A stretch of DNA of 30,472 nt from Caryophanales bacterium UBA6448 (GTDB taxonomy: Bacteria; Bacillota_I; Bacilli_A; RF39; UBA660): assembly GCA_002439555.1 (NCBI GenBank), contig DJOC01000056.1, positions 1-30,472 of the forward strand, written 5' to 3'. The position numbers and the translations under genes were made by a program. Positions 1 through 7,682 of the stretch are shown in pieces; the stretch's first letter is position 1, and each line of letters opens with the position of its first letter. The notes under the pieces are model-generated. The model made no database searches, was not told where the DNA came from, and saw nothing but the letters and a program-made list of their open reading frames with translations.

Positions 1-29
1 TTTTCCAGCATATATTAGGCAAATATTGC

Positions 30-53
30 CCAATGTTTCACGTGAAACATTGG
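30..53. other. parS: parS site 1 (ParB-binding centromere)
   Basis: The perfect 16-bp palindrome TGTTTCACGTGAAACA at 34-49 matches the bacterial parS consensus bound by ParB/Spo0J. The symmetry extends to 24 bp (30-53). The ParB encoded at 18326 is the expected partner. There is no T-run beside this copy, so it is unlikely to act as a terminator. Confidence 0.95.
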
Positions 54-241
54 CATTAAATAAACTATATCTTAACATATCTTACTAATTTAAAATTATA
101 AAATAAAGAAACATTAATATTAATAATTTTTTTGTGAAATGGGTTTGATAGTAAAATTATATAATGTGAAAATTGTAATATCTGATTGGTTTTTATGAAT
201 TATTTTTTACAAAATAGTCGTTTTTTTGGCATACTTTAGGC

Positions 242-276
242 AAAAAATTAGCAATGTTTCACGTGAAACATTGCTA
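242..276 (-). terminator. possible gyrBA terminator formed by the parS palindrome
   Basis: Read on the minus strand after the gyrA stop, the parS palindrome folds into a hairpin of about 12 bp with a tiny loop. It is followed by a six-T run (the A-run at 242-247). This has the form of an intrinsic terminator. The dual use is inferred. Confidence 0.5.
249..276. other. parS: parS site 2 (ParB-binding centromere)
   Basis: A second exact TGTTTCACGTGAAACA lies at 255-270 inside a 28-bp perfect palindrome (249-276). It is exactly 221 bp from site 1 and ends a few bases before the gyrA stop codon. The 20 or so bases left of each site are also similar (compare 8-33 with 229-254), so the two copies look like a duplicated unit rather than independent sites. 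Confidence 0.95.
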
Positions 277-279
277 TAA

Positions 280-2808
280 TTATTCTTCGTTTATAGATTC
301 ATCATCAAGATTTTTATCAACAATACTTATTGCTGTTACCTTTTGATTATCTTTTAAATGAATTAATCTAGTACCTTGAGTAGCTCTTCCTAAAGTGGAA
401 ATTTGTGAAATTGGCATCTTAATTGTAATACCTGAATTAGTCATTAGAATTAATTCTTTATTTTCATCAGATACTTTTACAGATACTAAGTTGCCATTTT
501 TTTCAGTAACATTTAATGCTTTAACACCTTTACTTCCTCGTTTTGTTTGACGATATTCTGAAACTAGAGTTTGTTTACCATAACCAAGTTCAGTAACAAC
601 TAATATTGTATTTGATTCTTTAACAGTTTCTAAACAAATACATTCACCACCATCAAGATTAATACCTCTTACACCTGAGGCAGTTCTTCCCATTGGTCTA
701 ACTTCATTTTCATTAAATTTAACAAGTTTTCCACCACTTGAACCTAATAATATTAAATCGTTATTAGACGCAAGTCTTACACCAATTAGTTCATCATTAT
801 CTTTCAAACTAATACATATTTTTCCAGAGGTTCTGATATTTTCAAATTCATTAATACTAGTTTTTTTAACAATTCCTTTCTTTGTAGCAAAGAATAGATA
901 ATCTTTTGTAGAATCTTTTGAAATTGATACAATAGATGTTACAAATTCATCCTTTAATAAAGGTAATAAATTAATAATTGGAAGTCCTTTTGAAGTTCTT
1001 GAGAATTCTGGAACCTCATAACCTTTCATTCTATATACCTTACCCTTATTCGTAAAGAATAAAATATGATCGTGAGTAGATAAATTACAAGCCTGGTCAA
1101 CGAAGTCTTCATCGTTTGTTGTAATACCTTTAACTCCCATTCCACCACGGTTTTGAGTCCTAAATACATCTGGTTTAGTTCTCTTAATATAGCCTTTTTT
1201 AGTTAAAACAACCATTATATTTTCCTCAGGTATCAATGATTCATCATCAATATAATCAATTGCTGTCATATCTATATTAGTTCTTCTTTCATCAGCATAT
1301 TTATTCTTGATTTCTAACATTTCATTCTTAATTATTTCATCAATTTTTTGTGGACTACTTAAAATTGCTTTTAATTCATCAATTAATTTTAATAAATCAT
1401 TTAATTCAGATTCTATTTTATCTCTTTCAAGTCCTGTTAAACGTTTTAACTTCATTTCAAGGATTGCTTCAGATTGAATATCATCTAAACCATATCTTAA
1501 ATTTAATTCTTTTTTAGCAATTTCGTCTGTTTTTGAGGATTTAATTATCTTAATAACGTCATCAATATGATCTAATGCTATTTTTAATCCCTCTAAAATA
1601 TGAACTCTTGCTTCCGCTTTTCCTAAATCAAATTTAGTTCTACGAATAATTACTTCTCTTTGGAAATCAATATATTTTACAATAATGTCTTTTAATCCAA
1701 GTGTTTTTGGAGTTAAACCATCAAGCATTAAGAATATAATTCCGTAAGATATTTGAAATGCAGTATGCTTATATAAATTATTTAAAATAACTTGAGGATT
1801 TGCATCTTTCTTTAAAGTAATAGTTATTTTGATACCGTCTTTTAAATCAGTATGATAATCAGAAATACCATCAAGAACTTTATTATGAACAAGTTCTGCG
1901 ACTTTATCTTTTAATTCTGCGGTATTAACACCATATGGTACTTCAGTAATAACTATAACATTATGTCCTTTTTGTTCCTCGATAACAGCCCTACTTCGAA
2001 TAGTAATTGTTCCTCTACCTGTATCATAAGCCTTTTTTATACCAGAATTACCTAAAATAATACCACCAGTTGGAAAGTCTGGTCCTTTTATAAAATGCAT
2101 TAATCCCATTGTATCAATATCTGGGTTATCGATATAAGCAACACATCCATCTATTACTTCACCTAAATTATGAGGTGGAATATTTGTGGCCATACCTACT
2201 GCAATACCCATTGATCCATTAACTAATATATTAGGAAATCTACTCGGTAAAACCTTAGGCTCTTTTTCTGTTGATGTATAATTATCATCCATATCAACAG
2301 TATCTTTTTGAATATCTCTTAAAAGTTCCAAAGAAATCTTGGCAAGTCTTGCCTCTGTATAACGGTATGCAGCTGGAGAGTCACCTTCGATTGTACCAAA
2401 GTTTCCGTGACCATCAACAAGCATATAACGTTGATTAAAGTCTTGAGCAAGTCTAACCATTGCATCATAAATTGATGAATCTCCGTGTGGATGGTAATGT
2501 CCCATAACATAACCAACTGTAGTTGCGGATTTTTTATGAGGTTTGTCAGGGGTATTACCTTCTTCATACATTGACCATAAAATTCTGCGATGTACGGGCT
2601 TTAACCCATCTCTTAAATCTGGTAATGCTCTTGATGTTATAACACTCATTGAGTAATCTAAGAAAGATGTTTTTACTTCACTAACAATATTATTTTCGAT
2701 ATGCTTATCTTTTTCGTGAAATTCTCCACCATAATCAATATCTTCGATTAGTTCTTCATTTTCAATATTTTCATCATCTATTGTATTAATATTATCATTA
2801 TTATCCAT
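280..2808 (-). CDS. gyrA: DNA gyrase subunit A
   Basis: The breakage-reunion subunit of DNA gyrase, which introduces negative supercoils with GyrB. It has 842 residues. The catalytic tyrosine is Y150 in AAYRYTEARL. The quinolone-determining region HPHGDSSIYD (106-115) keeps Ser at the E. coli 83 position (S111) and Asp at the 87 position (D115), a drug-sensitive configuration. The C-terminal beta-pinwheel carries a GyrA box, QNRGGMG (552-558), close to the classical QRRGGKG and typical of gyrase rather than topoisomerase IV. The start is fixed by AGGAGG five bases upstream, which overlaps the gyrB stop codon and suggests translational coupling. Unusually, about 30 Asn/Asp/Glu-rich residues precede the normal N-terminus, which begins near residue 41. 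It is the last gene of the minus-strand origin block; the parS palindrome follows directly. Confidence 0.97.
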   Translation of the reverse strand: MDNNDNINTIDDENIENEELIEDIDYGGEFHEKDKHIENNIVSEVKTSFLDYSMSVITSRALPDLRDGLKPVHRRILWSMYEEGNTPDKPHKKSATTVGYVMGHYHPHGDSSIYDAMVRLAQDFNQRYMLVDGHGNFGTIEGDSPAAYRYTEARLAKISLELLRDIQKDTVDMDDNYTSTEKEPKVLPSRFPNILVNGSMGIAVGMATNIPPHNLGEVIDGCVAYIDNPDIDTMGLMHFIKGPDFPTGGIILGNSGIKKAYDTGRGTITIRSRAVIEEQKGHNVIVITEVPYGVNTAELKDKVAELVHNKVLDGISDYHTDLKDGIKITITLKKDANPQVILNNLYKHTAFQISYGIIFLMLDGLTPKTLGLKDIIVKYIDFQREVIIRRTKFDLGKAEARVHILEGLKIALDHIDDVIKIIKSSKTDEIAKKELNLRYGLDDIQSEAILEMKLKRLTGLERDKIESELNDLLKLIDELKAILSSPQKIDEIIKNEMLEIKNKYADERRTNIDMTAIDYIDDESLIPEENIMVVLTKKGYIKRTKPDVFRTQNRGGMGVKGITTNDEDFVDQACNLSTHDHILFFTNKGKVYRMKGYEVPEFSRTSKGLPIINLLPLLKDEFVTSIVSISKDSTKDYLFFATKKGIVKKTSINEFENIRTSGKICISLKDNDELIGVRLASNNDLILLGSSGGKLVKFNENEVRPMGRTASGVRGINLDGGECICLETVKESNTILVVTELGYGKQTLVSEYRQTKRGSKGVKALNVTEKNGNLVSVKVSDENKELILMTNSGITIKMPISQISTLGRATQGTRLIHLKDNQKVTAISIVDKNLDDESINEE

Positions 2809-2817
2809 TTAAACCTC

Positions 2818-4737
2818 CTATATATCTAAGTTTTGAACATTAATTGCGTTTTCTTCAATAAATGTTCTTCTTGGTTCAACTTCATCACCCATTAATTTAC
2901 TGAATATTTCGTCAGCCATCATACAATCTTCAACAACAATTTTACGAAGGGTTCTTTTTTCAATGTCCATTGTTGTTTCATTTAGTTCTTCAGGGTCCAT
3001 TTCACCAAGACCTTTCATTCTTGTTATTTCAACTCTATTCCTAATATTTTCAGGTAAACTATTTAGATATGCATCTCTCTCTTTTTCATCAAGTACATAT
3101 TTTCTTGTTTTTCCATACCTTATTCTAAATAATGGAGGCTGTGCGGCATATACGTGTCCTGCCTCAACAATTGGTCTGAAAAAGCGGTAAAATAGCGTTA
3201 AAAGAAGTATTCTAATATGTGCTCCATCGACATCGGCATCGGTCATTATTATAATTTTATTATAACGAAGTTTATCTAAATTAAATTCTTCACCAATACC
3301 TGTACCAAATGCAGTAATAATAGATCTAATTTCTTCATTATTTAATGCTCTATCTAACCTATTTTTTTCAACATTTAATATTTTACCACGAAGAGGAAGT
3401 ATTGCTTGTCTTAAAGAATCACGACTCTTTTTTGCAGATCCACCTGCACTATCTCCCTCGACTATAAATATTTCACATTCGTTTGGATCTTTACTTTTAC
3501 AATCACAAAGTTTTCCAAAGAAATTTGTAACAGCTAAATCAGTTTTACGAGTAATCTCTCTTGCTTTTTTCGCAGCATTTCTAGCCCTACAAGCAAGCAT
3601 TGCTTTTTCAACAATTACTTTCGCATCTGCTGGATTTTCTAAAAGAAACTTTTCAAATCCCTCAGAAAAAACATTATCAGCAAGTTTTCTAACTTCTGAA
3701 TTACCAAGTCTTCCTTTTGTTTGACCCTCAAACTGTGGATTTGGATGCTTACAAGAAATAATCATTGTTAAGCCCTCTTTAACATCATCACCAGTTAAAG
3801 ATTCATCTTTTTCCTTAAGTAAATTTGCTTTTCTTGCATAATTATTAATAACTCTTGTTAATGCTCTACGTACACCTTCTTCGTGTGTTCCACCATCGTG
3901 AGTATTTATGTTATTAACAAATGAGTAAATGTTGTCACTATAACCATCATTGTATTGTAGTGCAACCTCGAAAAATACGCCTGAATCTTGACCCTCTAGG
4001 TGAATAATATCATCATGAATTGGAGTTTTATTTTGATTAATAAATCTTACATATTCAGATATTCCACCCTCATATAAAAATGTATCTCCAGTAGTATCTT
4101 CTTCATCTCTATCGTCTCTTAAAGTTATTCTTAATCCCCTATTTAAAAAGGCTAATTCTCTTATTCTAACTTTTAGAGTTTCATAGTCATAAATTGTTGT
4201 ATCAAATATTTCTGCGTCTGGTTTAAATGTTACTGTTGTACCAGTTCTATTTGGTTCACAATCACCTATTTCATGTAGTTTTTCAACAGTATGTCCACCT
4301 TTTTCAAATCTAATAAAATATACTTTACTATTTTTATATACTTTTACTTCTACCCAAGAAGATAATGCATTAACTACTGAAGCACCAACTCCGTGAAGAC
4401 CACCAGAAACTTTGTAGCCTCCACCACCAAATTTACCTCCAGCGTGAAGTACAGTATATACGGTTTCTACTGTAGATAGCCCAGTTTTAGGGTGAATATC
4501 AACAGGAATACCTCTACCATCATCTTTTACTGTAATTGAATTATCTTTATTAACAATTACTTCAATATTTTTACAATAACCAGCAAGTGCTTCATCTATT
4601 GAATTATCTACGATTTCCCATACTAAATGATGTAATCCTTTAACATCTGTAGTTCCAATATACATTCCTGGTCTTTTTCTAACTGCCTCTAAACCTTCAA
4701 GTACTTGAATGTCCGAAGCATCATAATGTTCTGCCAT
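2818..4737 (-). CDS. gyrB: DNA gyrase subunit B
   Basis: The ATPase subunit of gyrase, 639 residues, normal for the family. The GHKL ATP-binding domain includes EIVDNSIDEAL (41-51), DDGRGIP (72-78) and the lid glycines GGKFGGGGYKVSGGLHGVG (100-118). The transducer domain follows. The TOPRIM domain has EGDSAGG (427-433) and the metal-binding DADVDG aspartates D500, D502 and D504. The C-terminus EGDSAGG-to-end region lacks the E. coli insertion, as in Gram-positive enzymes. The ATG lies two bases after the recF stop with an AAGGA-type ribosome site inside recF, and the 3' end couples to gyrA nine bases on. ParE is excluded by the pairing with gyrA and the origin location. Confidence 0.97.
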   Translation of the reverse strand: MAEHYDASDIQVLEGLEAVRKRPGMYIGTTDVKGLHHLVWEIVDNSIDEALAGYCKNIEVIVNKDNSITVKDDGRGIPVDIHPKTGLSTVETVYTVLHAGGKFGGGGYKVSGGLHGVGASVVNALSSWVEVKVYKNSKVYFIRFEKGGHTVEKLHEIGDCEPNRTGTTVTFKPDAEIFDTTIYDYETLKVRIRELAFLNRGLRITLRDDRDEEDTTGDTFLYEGGISEYVRFINQNKTPIHDDIIHLEGQDSGVFFEVALQYNDGYSDNIYSFVNNINTHDGGTHEEGVRRALTRVINNYARKANLLKEKDESLTGDDVKEGLTMIISCKHPNPQFEGQTKGRLGNSEVRKLADNVFSEGFEKFLLENPADAKVIVEKAMLACRARNAAKKAREITRKTDLAVTNFFGKLCDCKSKDPNECEIFIVEGDSAGGSAKKSRDSLRQAILPLRGKILNVEKNRLDRALNNEEIRSIITAFGTGIGEEFNLDKLRYNKIIIMTDADVDGAHIRILLLTLFYRFFRPIVEAGHVYAAQPPLFRIRYGKTRKYVLDEKERDAYLNSLPENIRNRVEITRMKGLGEMDPEELNETTMDIEKRTLRKIVVEDCMMADEIFSKLMGDEVEPRRTFIEENAINVQNLDI

Positions 4738-4739
4738 AC

Positions 4740-5822
4740 TTAATTCTTCCTTTCTATTTGACCATTATTTGCATAATAAATGTTACTTTCTTCAAGTAAA
4801 CTCTTATCAACATCATTAATGTCCGTGGTTGTAATAAAGGTTTGAACTTCTTTATTTAACATTTTAATGATGTTATTTATTTTTATACTATCTAACTCTG
4901 AAAATAAGTCATCAAGTATCAATATAGGATAACTTCCATTAATTAATTTTATTAAAATTAATTCTGCCAGTTTAAATGATATTATCGCATTTTTTTGCTG
5001 GCCTACACTACCATATTCTTTTATATTGTAACCATCTAATATAAAATCAAAATCATCGTGGTGTACTCCAACCATTGTTTTACGATAGTTTAACTCTGAT
5101 TTTAGGTTCTTTTTATATACATTTTCAAGATCCTCATATGATTTATTTTTATAATCACTGTGATATTTAATCTCTAAATTTCCGTAATCAAAAATATTTT
5201 TATAAATTGATGTTAGATTTTTGTTGATATTATCAATAAAATTTCCTCTTATCTTACAAATTTCCATTCCTAAAGTAATCATTTTTTGAGTTAATATATT
5301 TAAATATTCTAAACTTCCATTACTATTTAAATATAACTCTTTTAAATAAGCATTACGATTTTTTAAAACTTTATTGTAATCACTTATTAATTTAATATAA
5401 CTACTATTTATTTGTGATATTTCAATATTTAAAAGTTTTCTTCGATTACTCGGTGAATCAATAAATATTTTTGTATCATACGGATTAAAAAGCACAATAT
5501 TAATTTTAGAAATAAAATCCCCAACTTTGGTTATTTTTTTATTATCAATAAATAACTTTTTAGAATTTTTGTTTAGTTCAATAAAATATGTTTTATTATC
5601 AACTACTCCCTTGACTAAACAAACATCGCTATTTTTTCTTATTAAATTCTTATCATCCATCGTTCTAAAGGACTTACTCAAAGATAATAAATAAATAGCC
5701 TCAATTAAATTTGATTTACCAGCACCATTATTTCCATATATAATATTTAAATTATTTGAAAAGTCAATATTTAATTGTTCATAATTTCTAAAATTATATA
5801 ATCTTAAATTCGATATTATCAT
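4740..5822 (-). CDS. recF: DNA replication and repair protein RecF
   Basis: An SMC-like ATPase that binds single-strand/double-strand junctions and helps load RecA at gaps with RecO/RecR. It has 360 residues. Walker A is GNNGAGKS (30-37), the ABC-type signature is GSVGQQK (271-277), and Walker B with D-loop is ILDDLFSELD (302-311). The N-terminal MIISNLRLYNFRNY is typical of RecF. The start has an AAAGAGG ribosome site. A 97-base gap separates it from the upstream comK-like gene and contains a candidate promoter (5888-5916), so recF-gyrB-gyrA may be transcribed separately from dnaA-dnaN. Confidence 0.95.
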   Translation of the reverse strand: MIISNLRLYNFRNYEQLNIDFSNNLNIIYGNNGAGKSNLIEAIYLLSLSKSFRTMDDKNLIRKNSDVCLVKGVVDNKTYFIELNKNSKKLFIDNKKITKVGDFISKINIVLFNPYDTKIFIDSPSNRRKLLNIEISQINSSYIKLISDYNKVLKNRNAYLKELYLNSNGSLEYLNILTQKMITLGMEICKIRGNFIDNINKNLTSIYKNIFDYGNLEIKYHSDYKNKSYEDLENVYKKNLKSELNYRKTMVGVHHDDFDFILDGYNIKEYGSVGQQKNAIISFKLAELILIKLINGSYPILILDDLFSELDSIKINNIIKMLNKEVQTFITTTDINDVDKSLLEESNIYYANNGQIERKN

Positions 5823-5887
5823 TTTTGCCTCTTTTTAACTAAAATCATTAATTTTACCCCCTTACTGGTACTCCTATACATACAATA

Positions 5888-5916
5888 ATTATAGCACAAA
5901 TAAAGGTTAAATTAAA
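5888..5916 (-). promoter_or_regulatory. candidate promoter for recF-gyrB-gyrA
   Basis: On the minus strand there is a perfect TATAAT (5888-5893) with a weak TTTAAT 17 bases upstream. It sits in the 97-base gap before recF. Confidence 0.45.
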
Positions 5917-5919
5917 GAA

Positions 5920-6363
5920 TTATTTAATATTTCTTTTAAAAATAGTTTCTAATCTTGAAGCTTTAAATAATTGTTTGGTAAAAATGTTATTAGACACTGG
6001 TATTATAAGCGTTTTTTTATTTAAAAATGTAATACTTAATTCTTTTGAATTAATTGAATAATACTTATCAACTTCAATATAATTAATCCACACACAATTT
6101 AAATTTTTATACGAATTTGTTGGAAAAAAAATTAAATCCTTTTTCTCACTAATAATAATTGGTAACTTTGTTGATATACCCAGTAATGATTTTGCACTAT
6201 GCATTCTTCCTAAAAATGTGCTTCCATAATAAATACAACTATCGTTTATAATAGTATTTAAGGATCCTTCAATATAAAAATCTATATATTTTTCCACTAC
6301 TTTAACTTTATTATCAACTATCAATAACGCTAAAGTATTTTCATTTATTATATAATTGTCCAT
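5920..6363 (-). CDS. comK: ComK-family competence transcription factor homologue
   Basis: It resembles ComK, the minor-groove-binding activator of natural-transformation genes in Bacillus. The matches to B. subtilis ComK, as I recall that sequence, are collinear. DSCIYYGSTFLGR (41-53) matches DRSCRFFGSSYAGR. LIFFPTNSYKNLNCVWINY (77-95) matches the IFLFPT...CGWISH block. IPVSNNIFTKQLFKASRLET (121-140) matches LPISYNSFENQVYRTAWLRT. It has 147 residues against about 192, because the C-terminal tail that in B. subtilis carries the MecA/ClpC recognition motif is missing. The start has a strong AGGGGG site six bases upstream. It lies between dnaN and recF, where B. subtilis has yaaA. Hairpins that could control it lie just upstream (6375-6425). 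Family assignment is by eye. Confidence 0.75.
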   Translation of the reverse strand: MDNYIINENTLALLIVDNKVKVVEKYIDFYIEGSLNTIINDSCIYYGSTFLGRMHSAKSLLGISTKLPIIISEKKDLIFFPTNSYKNLNCVWINYIEVDKYYSINSKELSITFLNKKTLIIPVSNNIFTKQLFKASRLETIFKRNIK

Positions 6364-6374
6364 AATTTCCCCCT

Positions 6375-6414
6375 GACAAGGATGTTATAACATAAAAAAG
6401 ACAAAAACCTTGTC
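6375..6414 (-). promoter_or_regulatory. inverted repeat upstream of comK homologue
   Basis: GACAAGG (6375-6381) and CCTTGTC (6408-6414) are complementary and enclose the 12-bp palindrome ATGTTATAACAT (6382-6393). One arm abuts the AGGGGG ribosome site of the comK homologue. The other arm forms the loop of the dnaN terminator hairpin, so the two structures compete or form a pseudoknot. Confidence 0.5.
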
Positions 6415-6425
6415 GATTTTTGTCT
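6393..6425 (-). terminator. intrinsic terminator after dnaN
   Basis: On the minus strand AGACAAAAA pairs with TTTTTGTCT (arms 6417-6425 and 6399-6407, nine-base loop), followed by a run of six T. It starts within two bases of the dnaN stop codon. The stem is A-rich, so termination may be partial. Confidence 0.65.
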
Positions 6426-6426
6426 C

Positions 6427-7542
6427 TTAATATGTTTTTATTGGTAAAATTAATTCAATTATTGTGTCATCATCAACACTATTAATAATTATTGGTTTAT
6501 CATCACCATTTATAAGAAGTATAATATTTTCACTATCAAGTACTTTTAACGCATCTAACATATATTTTGAAGAATAACTAATTTCTAATTTTTCTTTATT
6601 ATTTGAATCTATTGTTAATTCTTCTTTACTCTTACTATCTGAAGATGCTGCAAATAGTGTCATTTTCTTATTATCAATTACCATTTTGATAATATTTTTA
6701 TCTTTACTTACCATTATTGTTGATGCTCTATCAATAGCACTATAAAACTCTTTTAAATTTAAGTTAATCATATAGTTAAAATCTTTTGGTATATAGTTTG
6801 AAGTGTCAGGGTAAGTTCCATTTAATAAAGCAGTTTGGAATAATATGTTGTTATAATGGAATAAAACTTTATTTTTAAATAAGTCTATTTCAACATTACC
6901 TTCATCTTTCAAAATGTATACTAGTTCATTAACACTTTTTCCTGGAATAACAATATTTATATTACTATTTATAGAATCTTTTAATTTAACAGTTTTTTTA
7001 GATAATCTATAAGAATCTGTTGCAGTACATTCTAAAATATCACCATTAATTTTTAAATTTAATCCTGTAAGAAGAGGTCTTACCTCTTGCATACTCATTG
7101 CATAAGATGTTTGATTAATCATTTCTTTTAAAATTTTTGATTCTAGATAAATAGTATTTTGACTTTTTTCAAGTGCAATATTTGGATATTCCCCAATATT
7201 ATAACATTCAATTATATATTCATTTATATCTGAATAAATTTTAATATTATTATTTTCTGTTAATTCAAAGTTGATAATTTCACTTGGCATTTTTCTTATT
7301 ATTTCTAATAAACATCTACTTTGAAGTACTGCCCTACCTTCTTTTTCTATGTTTACTATGTTCTTTGCCTCAATAGTAGTTTTAATTGTAAGTTCACTAT
7401 CACTTGCTTGAACCTCCAAACCTTCATTAGTTAAGTTTAGTAATATACCATTTAATACAGGTATTGTAATTTTTGTTGATAATGCTCTAACTGCATTTGA
7501 TAAAGCATCAACGATAATATTTTTATTAATTGTAAATTTCAT
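6427..7542 (-). CDS. dnaN: DNA polymerase III beta subunit (sliding clamp)
   Basis: The ring-shaped processivity clamp that tethers DNA polymerase III and other DNA enzymes. It has 371 residues, close to the usual 365-380. Recognisable parts are the N-terminal MKFTINKN, then ALSTKITIPVLNGILLNLT (20-38), and near residue 160 PLLTGLNLKINGDILECTATDS, which matches the second clamp domain's ATDSYRLS element. The C-terminus ends in LILPIKTY, matching the family's xxLPMRxx clamp-closing segment. The start has AGAAGGAA ten bases upstream. It lies downstream of dnaA, 140 bases away, with DnaA boxes in the gap; an intrinsic terminator follows the stop. Confidence 0.95.
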   Translation of the reverse strand: MKFTINKNIIVDALSNAVRALSTKITIPVLNGILLNLTNEGLEVQASDSELTIKTTIEAKNIVNIEKEGRAVLQSRCLLEIIRKMPSEIINFELTENNNIKIYSDINEYIIECYNIGEYPNIALEKSQNTIYLESKILKEMINQTSYAMSMQEVRPLLTGLNLKINGDILECTATDSYRLSKKTVKLKDSINSNINIVIPGKSVNELVYILKDEGNVEIDLFKNKVLFHYNNILFQTALLNGTYPDTSNYIPKDFNYMINLNLKEFYSAIDRASTIMVSKDKNIIKMVIDNKKMTLFAASSDSKSKEELTIDSNNKEKLEISYSSKYMLDALKVLDSENIILLINGDDKPIIINSVDDDTIIELILPIKTY

Positions 7543-7584
7543 ATTTTCATTCCTTCTTTCTTTTAAAATAAAATTATTATGTTT

Positions 7585-7590
7585 ATTATA
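7585..7590 (-). promoter_or_regulatory. -10 element of a dnaN promoter
   Basis: A perfect TATAAT on the minus strand, 43 bases before the dnaN ATG. I see no good -35. The DnaA box at 7601-7609 overlaps where RNA polymerase would bind, so DnaA could modulate it. Confidence 0.4.
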
Positions 7591-7600
7591 GTGTTTTGTT

Positions 7601-7669
7601 TGTTGATAACTTGTGAATTACCTAAATTTTAATAAAATTCTATAGTTTTTTAGTAAAATTTTATCAACA
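7601..7669. other. DnaA boxes in dnaA-dnaN gap (second origin half)
   Basis: Exact DnaA boxes TGTTGATAA at 7601-7609 (minus orientation) and TTATCAACA at 7661-7669 (plus orientation) flank 51 bases of nearly pure A+T. In B. subtilis the unwinding element lies in the dnaA-dnaN gap, so this is the likely site of initial melting (inference). Confidence 0.7.
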
Positions 7670-7682
7670 TAATTCCACAAAA

